A stretch of DNA of 9,961 bases from UBA4416 sp044340865. GTDB lineage: Bacteria > Bacteroidota > Bacteroidia > B-17B0 > Aurantibacillaceae. Shown here in pieces: positions 1 to 6,147 of this stretch (positions within the stretch are counted from its first letter, which is position 1; every line of letters begins with the position of its first letter). A model generated the notes under the pieces. It was not told the DNA's origin. It did no database searches and saw nothing but the letters and a program-made list of their open reading frames with translations. Location of the stretch: assembly GCA_044340865.1 (NCBI GenBank), contig JBIISW010000096.1, positions 1 to 9,961 of the forward strand. The letters are read 5' to 3'. A program made the translations under genes and the position numbers.

Positions 1-229
1 TTCAATATTAGGTCATATACAACGAGGCGGTAATCCAACTTGTATGGAACGTGTTAATGCGAGTTTGATTGGATACCATGCAGTTAAAGCCTTACAAAAC
101 AATCATACAAATGAAATGATTGGTATCGTTAATAAAAAAGTGTGTTATACGCCTTTTGAAAACGCAATCAAACACATTGACGAATTAAATCCTGAAATGA
201 TTTCTATTCTTGATATTCTTTCGGCCTAA
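1..229 (+). CDS. pfkA: 6-phosphofructokinase, C-terminal end (partial)
   Basis: This is the last 75 codons of an ATP-dependent 6-phosphofructokinase, the glycolytic enzyme that converts fructose 6-phosphate to fructose 1,6-bisphosphate in the cytoplasm. The reading frame is open from base 2 and the 5' part lies outside the window. The first residues contain LGHIQRGG, the family motif whose His and Arg (His249 and Arg252 in E. coli PfkA) bind the phosphate of fructose 6-phosphate from the neighbouring subunit. It continues with the usual tail (alternating charged and hydrophobic residues, a VGI-N-K-like segment near residue 43, then a short helix). The in-frame ATG at 44 is internal and is not the start. 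The TAA stop at 227-229 directly abuts the stop of the convergent methyltransferase gene, so no terminator lies between them. Assignment to the PfkA family is firm; ATP rather than pyrophosphate dependence cannot be judged from this fragment. Confidence 0.9.
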   Translation, partial: SILGHIQRGGNPTCMERVNASLIGYHAVKALQNNHTNEMIGIVNKKVCYTPFENAIKHIDELNPEMISILDILSA

Positions 230-1417
230 TTAAATGTCTAAACCAAGTCTTTTTTCTAAGTGATGGAAATCAATTCCAAAATATTTTTTTGTTTCTTTAA
301 TTTTAGCTAGGACATCTATCTTTTGTGATTCTGTTTTTGATTTCTTTTCAGCCACAATCATCACATTTTTTGGTGTATTTGAATCTGATACAAATTCAAC
401 AACTTTAGTAGAATATCCAAAATATTCAAGTATTAAGGCTCTTATTCCATCAGTCACCATTTCTGCTTGACGTTCTAAAAAAATACCGTGCTTCAACAAA
501 AAATCTAATTCGTTTTTTGTTTTATGAATTTCAATTTGTTTTCGAATTTGCTTATGGCAGCATGGTGCTACTACAATCAAATCAGCATTCGCGTTAATTC
601 CTTTGAATATAGCGTCGTCAGTCGCAGTATCACAAGCGTGTAAAGCAATCAAAATATTGATATTTGAATCTTCATACTGTTCAATGGTACCTTCAATAAA
701 TTCTAGTTGCTTAAACAACGATTTTCTTGCAACATCATTACACAAGTTAACTAAGTCTTTTCGAAACTCAACGCCAATAACTTTTGCAGGTAAATTGAGT
801 GTATTTAATAAATAATCATACAAAGCAAACGTTAAATAACCTTTACCAGCACCCATATCAACCACCTGCAGTATTTCATGCTTTGGTAAATTTTTAATGA
901 GCGGGCTTAATAATTCTATATAGTGATTAATTTGTTTGAATTTATCCTGAGCGTGTTTATAAACATGGCCTTTTTCATCCGTAATATTTAATTGATGTAA
1001 ATACAACTTTCCGTCTGGTTTTAATAATCGCTTTTTTTCAATATTATGCTCTAACGAAGGTAATTGCGTGTGCGTCGGCTTAACACTTCTTAAATTCGTT
1101 TTGCGATCATTTATAAATTCAAAAATGGTATCAATCTTAACCGTGAAAACGGTTGCTAATCGAAAAGCGTTAGGCATTAAAAATTCATTTATGACCGAAA
1201 TCCCCTCTTCAATGGGATAATTCTTTACAATATCTTTGGTTTGATAGCGATATGTAAAACTTAATTTATTTTCTTCTTTAATGATAATTCTTTTGACGTA
1301 AATATTTTTTAAATCTACTATGGAGCCTTTGTAATTGGCTAGAGATAATTTTACAAACGTACTTTCAGATATCGCTTTAGTTAGAATTTGAATAAAATCT
1401 TCTCGGTGATTTGACAT
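230..1417 (-). CDS. Class I SAM-dependent methyltransferase (Methyltransf_32-like)
   Basis: This 395-residue protein has a Rossmann-type methyltransferase domain in its second half. Motif I is VDMGAGKGYLT at residues 186-196 (SAM-binding glycine loop), followed by an acidic strand end in GVEFRK near 215-220. LHACDTATDDA at 259-269 and APCCHKQ at 284-290 are characteristic of the Methyltransf_32 family, which includes the eukaryotic METTL25/RRNAD1 proteins. The substrate is unknown to me; RNA or protein is possible but is inference. Residues 1-170 are a separate region with no domain I recognise, and the C-terminal 45 residues are Lys-rich. No signal peptide is visible, so it is probably cytoplasmic. 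The ATG at 1415-1417 has no Shine-Dalgarno, only an AT-rich leader. A weak -7-like TATCTTCG lies on the minus strand at 1435-1442 without a convincing -33 partner. It diverges from the LRR gene across 122 bp. Confidence 0.85.
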   Translation of the reverse strand: MSNHREDFIQILTKAISESTFVKLSLANYKGSIVDLKNIYVKRIIIKEENKLSFTYRYQTKDIVKNYPIEEGISVINEFLMPNAFRLATVFTVKIDTIFEFINDRKTNLRSVKPTHTQLPSLEHNIEKKRLLKPDGKLYLHQLNITDEKGHVYKHAQDKFKQINHYIELLSPLIKNLPKHEILQVVDMGAGKGYLTFALYDYLLNTLNLPAKVIGVEFRKDLVNLCNDVARKSLFKQLEFIEGTIEQYEDSNINILIALHACDTATDDAIFKGINANADLIVVAPCCHKQIRKQIEIHKTKNELDFLLKHGIFLERQAEMVTDGIRALILEYFGYSTKVVEFVSDSNTPKNVMIVAEKKSKTESQKIDVLAKIKETKKYFGIDFHHLEKRLGLDI

Positions 1418-1539
1418 AATTGAAATTTATTTAACGAAGATACAGTTAACCTCATAATATGCGTCATCATTTCATAAAATAAATTTGGATGAATAAGTAA
1501 GGTATAAAAGAATAGTTTGTATATTCGTTTAAACACAAC

Positions 1540-2397
1540 ATGCCTAAATTATTTTTAATCATATTTTTTCTGACAACAACTTGCTACGCGCAGCAAAGTG
1601 ATGCCTTTGATACATTTGGTCCATTTGGTTCTAAGGTTTACACTGATTTAAAATTAGCCTTAGAAGTGTCAAAAAATGTTTACAAATTAAACTTAAGTTA
1701 TCAAAAAATTGATCCAAAATTGTATGATAAAATTGGGAAATTGAAAGATTTGCAAGCACTTAAATTAAACGGTAATGATTGTGATAAATTTCCAATTGGC
1801 TTTTCTGAAATGACTAATTTAATATACTTTGCTAGTTTTAATAATGGATTCGAAACCTTTCCAGCCGATATTAAAAAACTAAATAATTTAAATTACATCG
1901 AATTTTTCGGAGCAAAATTTGATAGCATACCAAGTGATATTGCTTATTTAAATAAATTAAAAACCTTAAAAATATCTTCAACCAATGACACATTAAAGCT
2001 GCCAAACACACTCAAGTTTTTAAAATCATTAAAAGAAGTAACTATTGAAAACTGTGTATTAGATAGCTTCCCAAAAGAAGTATTTAAAATTCCAAACTTA
2101 ACATTTTTAAGCTTAACGAACGTCAATATGTTTTTACTCACTAAACATTTTGAACGTTTCCAGAATTTAGAAGTATTAGTTTTGGATGGAAATAAATTAA
2201 AATCAATTCCACATGAAGTATTTAAAGCAAGGCAATTAAGAATACTTTCTATAAAAGGGAATCAATTATCAAAATTGCCTGATTCAATTTCTCAATTAGA
2301 AAATCTAACATTACTTGATATAAGAGGCAATGGTTTTTCAAAAGAGTATATTGAAGAATTAATAGCTTTACTACCTGGTTGTGAAATTAGATATTAG
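1540..2397 (+). CDS. Secreted leucine-rich repeat protein
   Basis: This 285-residue protein begins with a Sec signal peptide: MPKLF, a hydrophobic stretch to about residue 14, then CYAQ, with cleavage likely after Ala17. The Cys at 15 is not in a good lipobox, so a plain secreted or periplasmic protein is more likely than a lipoprotein. Residues 47-285 are almost entirely leucine-rich repeats of 23 residues, pattern LxxLxLxxNxLxxaPxxaxxLxx. Repeats after the first begin at residues 71, 94, 117, 140, 164, 187, 210, 233 and 256; the fifth interval is 24 residues because of one inserted residue. The N-terminal cap (VYTDLKLALEVSKNVYKLNLS) resembles many Bacteroidota LRR proteins. LRR folds bind other proteins, but the partner here is unknown. 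No anchor, TPR or enzymatic domain is seen. ATG 1540 is chosen because it gives the complete signal peptide. The stop is one base from the stop of the convergent thioesterase gene. Confidence 0.85.
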   Translation: MPKLFLIIFFLTTTCYAQQSDAFDTFGPFGSKVYTDLKLALEVSKNVYKLNLSYQKIDPKLYDKIGKLKDLQALKLNGNDCDKFPIGFSEMTNLIYFASFNNGFETFPADIKKLNNLNYIEFFGAKFDSIPSDIAYLNKLKTLKISSTNDTLKLPNTLKFLKSLKEVTIENCVLDSFPKEVFKIPNLTFLSLTNVNMFLLTKHFERFQNLEVLVLDGNKLKSIPHEVFKARQLRILSIKGNQLSKLPDSISQLENLTLLDIRGNGFSKEYIEELIALLPGCEIRY

Positions 2398-2398
2398 T

Positions 2399-2809
2399 CT
2401 ATTTATTAAACTTTGAAACAAAGGCATTCATAAACCAATCTGGTGGCATTGTCAGTTTATTTTTCAACTTATCAATAAAAACTAAAGTGACAGAACCAGT
2501 GTTGAGTAATTCACCCAACTGATTATAACACTCATATTCAAATGTAATTCTAACGTTTGGCAATACCTTTACCATCGTCACAATTCTAACTTCATCATCA
2601 TATAAGGCAGGCTTTTTATAATTTACAGTTAAATTAATCACTGGCATTAAAATGCCTCTTTCTTCCATTTCCTTATAACTAAAACCTAAGCTACGCATGG
2701 CTTCAACACGGCCAACTTCATAATACTGCGCATAATTACCGTAATATACATATCCCATTTGGTCTGTTTCAGCATAACGTACTCTTAACGTTGTTTCTGT
2801 TTTAATCAT
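2399..2809 (-). CDS. Acyl-CoA thioesterase, 4HBT/YbgC-type hotdog fold
   Basis: This 136-residue protein, normal length for the family, is a single hotdog-fold domain. The N-terminal signature YAETDQMGYVYYGNY (residues 12-26) matches the YbgC/4-hydroxybenzoyl-CoA thioesterase motif Y-x-D/E-T-D-x-x-G-x-V-x-x-x-x-Y, with Asp16 as the expected catalytic residue. It is followed by YEVGRVEAMRSLG and a GILMPV strand, both typical of the family. Such enzymes hydrolyse acyl-CoA thioesters in the cytoplasm as homodimers or tetramers; the acyl chain preference cannot be read from the sequence. Its start at 2809 lies 46 bp from the divergent 5'-nucleotidase lipoprotein gene, so the two promoters must share that small spacer. 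It does not sit beside tol-pal genes, so a YbgC role in that system is not supported. A CTTTG/CAAAG inverted repeat near its 3' end lacks a T-tract. Confidence 0.88.
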   Translation of the reverse strand: MIKTETTLRVRYAETDQMGYVYYGNYAQYYEVGRVEAMRSLGFSYKEMEERGILMPVINLTVNYKKPALYDDEVRIVTMVKVLPNVRITFEYECYNQLGELLNTGSVTLVFIDKLKNKLTMPPDWFMNAFVSKFNK

Positions 2810-2855
2810 ACAAATAATATCTTATATTTAAGACATCTAATTTAGTTTATCCAAT

Positions 2856-3608
2856 ATGAAAATCTTAATAAAAAGTTTATTTTTTTTCAGCTTACTACTT
2901 AGTATTTCCTGTCAAAAAAAAGCAAGCTTTTCAAGTATATCAGAATCGCATATTATTATTAATTCAAAAACGATTGACAGTGCTGTTTACAAAGCCATAA
3001 GTCCTTACAAGTTATCGCACGATGCAAATATGCAAGTTGTAATCGGGCAAAGTGAAAAAGCACTTATAAAGGCAGACCTAGAAAGCACCTTGGGCAACTT
3101 TTTTTGTGATGCAGTGATGATAGAAACAAAAAAATACTTAGGAAACGATTCGTTGTTATTAAACGCAGCCGTTTTTAACAAAGGAGGATTGAGAAACTCA
3201 TTACCACAAGGCAATATTACCATTGGTAACATATTTGAACTAATGCCATTTGATAATGAAGTTGTATTATTAAAACTTAGCGGATCACAAATAAAAGATA
3301 TGGTAGAAAAAATTAGTGAAAAAGGAGGGATACCAGTCAGCGGCATTCGTTTAGTTATAAAGGATAACAAACCCATACAAGTTACAGTTAATGGGCAATC
3401 ATTTGATGAGTCGAAATATTATTGGATAGTTACATCAGATTATCTGGCAAATGGCGGAGATAATTATAACTTCTTTAAAAACGCTATTGAAAGAAAAACA
3501 ACAGGCATCTTATTAAGAGATATGATTATTACGCATTGTAAAACACAAACAAAAAAAGGTGTCCTCATAAAATCCCAACTCGATGGAAGAATACAATTAT
3601 CAAAATAG
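2856..3608 (+). CDS. 5'-nucleotidase C-terminal-domain lipoprotein
   Basis: This 250-residue protein starts with a lipoprotein signal peptide (basic MKILIK, hydrophobic core, lipobox S-I-S-C with the lipidated Cys at 19). The mature part is one 5'-nucleotidase C-terminal domain, which in UshA-like enzymes binds the nucleoside moiety. Visible family features are ESTLGNFFCDA (76-86), NKGGLRNSLPQG (108-119, including the substrate-contacting Arg113), the ITIGNIFELMPFDN segment (121-134) and YLANGGDNY (196-204). There is no metallophosphoesterase domain here; it is encoded by the next gene, which overlaps by 26 bp in the +1 frame, so the two are very probably cotranscribed and coupled in translation. 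I infer that the pair works together on extracellular nucleotides, with this half tethered to a membrane. A TATATTTA element at 2823-2830 resembles a -7 box but has no -33 TTG at normal spacing. Confidence 0.87.
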   Translation: MKILIKSLFFFSLLLSISCQKKASFSSISESHIIINSKTIDSAVYKAISPYKLSHDANMQVVIGQSEKALIKADLESTLGNFFCDAVMIETKKYLGNDSLLLNAAVFNKGGLRNSLPQGNITIGNIFELMPFDNEVVLLKLSGSQIKDMVEKISEKGGIPVSGIRLVIKDNKPIQVTVNGQSFDESKYYWIVTSDYLANGGDNYNFFKNAIERKTTGILLRDMIITHCKTQTKKGVLIKSQLDGRIQLSK

Positions 3609-4515
3609 ACGAGATTTTTTAAAGTACATGGTTGGTACGTCTGCTGTATTAGCAGGACTGCCGTCGCTATCGAAAGAAGTAATAAAAAAAAACAACTTCG
3701 TTAAATTAACCATTTTACATACTAATGATGTGCATAGTCGCATTGAACCCTTTCCGTTAAGCGATCCTAAATATCCTGATATGGGTGGATTTGCAAGACG
3801 ATCAGCAGTTATTGAATCCATTCGAAAAGAAAACGATAATGTTTTGTTGTTAGATGCTGGAGATGTGTTTCAAGGAACACCCTATTTTAATTTATACCAA
3901 GGTGAATTAGAATACAAATTGATGAGCTTAATGAAGTATGATGCGACAACTATTGGCAATCATGAATTTGATTTAGGCATTGACAACATAACGAAGCAAA
4001 TGCCTCATGCTAATTTTTCGTTTATTAACTGCAACTATGATTTTTCTAACACGAGCCTACATAAAAAAATAATTCCATATAAAGTGTTTGAGAAGCAAGG
4101 TCTGAAAATTGGTGTATTAGGTTACGGTATTGAACTTGATGGATTAGTAGATAAAAAAATGTGCGTAGATACTATCTATCAAAATCCATTGCCCATAGCC
4201 AATGCTACTGCCAAACATTTAAAAAAAGATTTAGGATGTGATTATGTTATTGCTTTATCTCATATTGGATTTTCGTATAATGAAAAAAAAATAAGTGATA
4301 TGAATATGGCTCCTTTAACTGAAAACATTGATTTAATAATTGGTGGACACACACATACATTTTTAGAACATCCCGTTCAATTAAAAAATAAAATAGGTAA
4401 AGATGTATTTATAACCCAAGTTGGATGGGCAGGCATTTGGTTAGGGAAAATTGATGTTATATTCTCACTAGACACTAAAAACACCATTCATAATACAGAT
4501 AATAAAAAAATTTAA
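3583..4515 (+). CDS. Tat-exported metallophosphoesterase, 5'-nucleotidase N-terminal type
   Basis: This 310-residue protein is the catalytic half of a 5'-nucleotidase/2',3'-cyclic phosphodiesterase-like enzyme. The N terminus has a twin-arginine motif, NRRDFLK (8-14), followed by a moderately hydrophobic stretch to about residue 29, so Tat export is likely. Dimetal-site motifs appear in order: DVH (Asp49, His51), DAGDVFQGT (91-99), GNHEFD (125-130), SHIG (His227) and GGHTH (254-258). All expected metal ligands are present. The domain ends near residue 297 with no nucleotide-binding C-terminal domain, which is supplied by the preceding gene. ATG 3583 lies inside the upstream gene and is preferred because it includes the whole Tat motif. 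No terminator is evident downstream. Substrate specificity (nucleotide versus other phosphoester) is inferred from the neighbouring domain and is not certain. Confidence 0.88.
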   Translation: MEEYNYQNRRDFLKYMVGTSAVLAGLPSLSKEVIKKNNFVKLTILHTNDVHSRIEPFPLSDPKYPDMGGFARRSAVIESIRKENDNVLLLDAGDVFQGTPYFNLYQGELEYKLMSLMKYDATTIGNHEFDLGIDNITKQMPHANFSFINCNYDFSNTSLHKKIIPYKVFEKQGLKIGVLGYGIELDGLVDKKMCVDTIYQNPLPIANATAKHLKKDLGCDYVIALSHIGFSYNEKKISDMNMAPLTENIDLIIGGHTHTFLEHPVQLKNKIGKDVFITQVGWAGIWLGKIDVIFSLDTKNTIHNTDNKKI

Positions 4516-4576
4516 AAAAACAAGAGCAAAACAAAAATAAATTTAAAAAAAAGTGAAATTATTTATCGTTTTCTCC

Positions 4577-4606
4577 TTGCATAAACGAATAAACCATATA
4601 TATTTA
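4577..4606 (+). promoter_or_regulatory. Candidate dnaA promoter P1 (distal)
   Basis: TTG at 4577-4579 is followed after 19 bases by TATATTTA at 4599-4606. This fits the Bacteroidota sigma-A pattern TTG-N17-23-TAnnTTTG with one mismatch in the last base. Transcription would start around 4611-4614 and give a leader of about 50 nt before the dnaA ATG. The region is very AT-rich, so chance matches are possible. The case is strengthened by a second copy with identical spacing 41 bp downstream. Confidence 0.45.
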
Positions 4607-4653
4607 CAAACTATTACTTGTTAATATAACTAAACAATATATATTTAATAACT
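4590..4653 (+). repeat. Imperfect 23-bp direct repeat upstream of dnaA
   Basis: Two 23-bp copies lie at 4590-4612 and 4631-4653, 41 bp apart, with 20 of 23 positions identical. The shared core is TAAAC, one variable base, ATATATATTTA, two variable bases, then AACT. Each copy contains the -7-like TATATTTA of one candidate promoter, and the TTG of each promoter falls at the same relative place. The pair may be duplicated promoters or two sites for one regulator. Neither copy resembles the DnaA box TTATCCACA. Confidence 0.6.
4618..4647 (+). promoter_or_regulatory. Candidate dnaA promoter P2 (proximal)
   Basis: TTG at 4618-4620, 19 bases, then TATATTTA at 4640-4647: the same architecture as the unit 41 bp upstream. 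Transcription starting 4-8 bases after the element would leave only about 8-12 nt before the ATG at 4664, so an mRNA from this site would be almost leaderless. The match to TAnnTTTG has one mismatch, and AT-rich background makes the call tentative. Confidence 0.4.
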
Positions 4654-4663
4654 TATTTATTTT

Positions 4664-6094
4664 ATGAAGGAAAAAACTGCTGAAACCGTGTGGAAGAATT
4701 GCTTAAAAGTAATTCAAGATAATGTAAGCCCTCAAAATTTTGCAACTTGGTTTGAACCAATTAAAGCAATTAAAATTCAAGATAATGTGTTAAACATTCA
4801 AGTGCCATCTCAATTTTTTTATGAATGGTTAGAAGAACATTACATTACCATTATTAAAAAAGTTATCCGTAAAGAATTAGGTGCTGAAGGAAGAATTGAA
4901 TACAGCATTGTAATGGAAAATGGAACAGGGAAATCTGAAAAAGCAGTGATGCTTAAAGTTCCAAACATCAACACAAACTTAAGAAACAATCCAGTATCTA
5001 TGCCAATAGATGGCGGTTCTATTAGAAATCCATTTATTATTCCAGGTCTTAAAAAAGTTTCGGTTGAATCTCAATTAAATCCTAATTATAGTTTTGATAA
5101 TTTTATCGAAGGAGATTGCAATCGTTTAGCTCGTTCGGCTGGATATGCTGTATCACAAAAACCAGGCGGAACTGCATTCAACCCATTATTACTATATGGT
5201 GGCGTAGGTTTAGGTAAAACGCATTTAGTACAAGCAATAGGAATTGATATTAAAAAGAATTTTCCTAACAAAACAGTATTATACGTTCAGTCAGAAAAAT
5301 TCATCTCTCAATTTATTGATTCAATCAAAAATAATAATCAAAACGATTTCGTTCATTTTTATCAAATGATTGATGTGTTAATTATTGATGATATTCAATA
5401 CTTAGCAGGAAAAGAAAAAACACAAGATGTATTTTTTCACATCTTCAATCACTTACACCAATTAGGAAAACAAATTATTTTAACGGCTGATAGAGCGCCA
5501 GTAGAAATGCAAGGCATTGAACAACGATTGTTATCACGCTTTAAATGGGGATTAAGTGCAGACTTACAAACTCCAGGCTTAGAAACTCGTATCGCAATTT
5601 TAGAGAAAAAAGTTTATAACGAAGGAATTCAATTACCAAAAGAAGTATGCGAATACCTTGCCTATAGTATTACATCAAACGTGAGAGAATTAGAAGGTGC
5701 CTTAATTTCTTTATTAGCGCAATCTTCTTTAAACAAAAAAGTAATTACATTAGAATTAGCTAAGCAGATGATTGACAAATTTGTTAAATCAACAGCTCGC
5801 GAAGTTTCTATTGATTATATACAAAAAGTAGTGTGTGATTATTTTGACTTAAACATTGATTTAATGAAATCTAAAACACGCAAACGCGAAGTGGTTCAAG
5901 CCCGTCAAATTGCGATGTATTTTGCCAAATGCATGACTAAATCATCTTTAGCGACGATAGGTATGCATTGTGGAGGAAAAGATCACGCAACCGTATTACA
6001 CGCATGCCGTACAGTAAACAATTTAATGGATACTGACAAACGTTTTAAAGCATACATTGAAGAGTTAGATAAGAAAATTAGCATCACTAGCTAA
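4664..6094 (+). CDS. dnaA: Chromosomal replication initiator protein DnaA
   Basis: DnaA binds DnaA boxes at oriC, oligomerises with ATP and opens the origin. All four domains are visible in this 476-residue protein: domain I (about 5-80, starting AETVWKNCLKVI), a variable linker (about 85-135), the AAA+ ATPase, and the C-terminal DNA-binding domain. Walker A is GGVGLGKT (179-186), Walker B is LIIDD (239-243), and the RELEGAL segment at 341-347 lies in the sensor 2 region. The DnaA signature GGKDHATVLHACR lies at 437-449. The linker contains a block (NPFIIPGLKK, 122-131) typical of Bacteroidota. ATG 4664 gives a full-length protein. The gene has its own AT-rich upstream region and ends at a strong terminator. 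No consensus DnaA box was seen in the 148 bp upstream, so there is no sequence evidence here for autoregulation or for oriC. Confidence 0.98.
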   Translation: MKEKTAETVWKNCLKVIQDNVSPQNFATWFEPIKAIKIQDNVLNIQVPSQFFYEWLEEHYITIIKKVIRKELGAEGRIEYSIVMENGTGKSEKAVMLKVPNINTNLRNNPVSMPIDGGSIRNPFIIPGLKKVSVESQLNPNYSFDNFIEGDCNRLARSAGYAVSQKPGGTAFNPLLLYGGVGLGKTHLVQAIGIDIKKNFPNKTVLYVQSEKFISQFIDSIKNNNQNDFVHFYQMIDVLIIDDIQYLAGKEKTQDVFFHIFNHLHQLGKQIILTADRAPVEMQGIEQRLLSRFKWGLSADLQTPGLETRIAILEKKVYNEGIQLPKEVCEYLAYSITSNVRELEGALISLLAQSSLNKKVITLELAKQMIDKFVKSTAREVSIDYIQKVVCDYFDLNIDLMKSKTRKREVVQARQIAMYFAKCMTKSSLATIGMHCGGKDHATVLHACRTVNNLMDTDKRFKAYIEELDKKISITS

Positions 6095-6117
6095 CCAACA
6101 ACTAATCACTTAAAAAT

Positions 6118-6147
6118 AAAAATCCCTTGGAAGCAAGGGATTTTTTT
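6118..6147 (+). terminator. Intrinsic terminator after dnaA
   Basis: A perfect 12-bp inverted repeat (AAAAATCCCTTG at 6118-6129 and its complement at 6134-6145) has a GAAG loop and merges into a run of seven T (6141-6147). It starts 23 bp after the dnaA stop and is a textbook Rho-independent terminator. The A-tract on the 5' side could also allow some termination in reverse. The T-run overlaps the TTG start of the next gene. Confidence 0.92.

Noticed and set aside
603..815. Plus-strand open frame inside the methyltransferase gene
   Set aside because: It is antisense to the conserved methyltransferase motifs and shows no recognisable protein features. The same applies to frames at 1944-2141, 3005-3376, 3600-3821, 5086-5271 and 8016-8297 on the minus strand.
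1418..1539. Divergent promoters between the methyltransferase and LRR genes
   Set aside because: Elements resembling TAnnTTTG (TATATTCG at 1520 on plus, TATCTTCG at 1442 on minus) each have a mismatch and no TTG at acceptable spacing, so I did not call them.
2411..2423. CTTTG-AAA-CAAAG inverted repeat as a terminator for the thioesterase or LRR gene
   Set aside because: The stem is only 5 bp, lies inside the thioesterase coding sequence, and is not followed by a T-run on either strand.
4516..4663. AT-rich spacer before dnaA as a replication origin
   Set aside because: No match to TTATCCACA or close variants on either strand, and no set of repeated 9-mers. AT richness alone is not enough.
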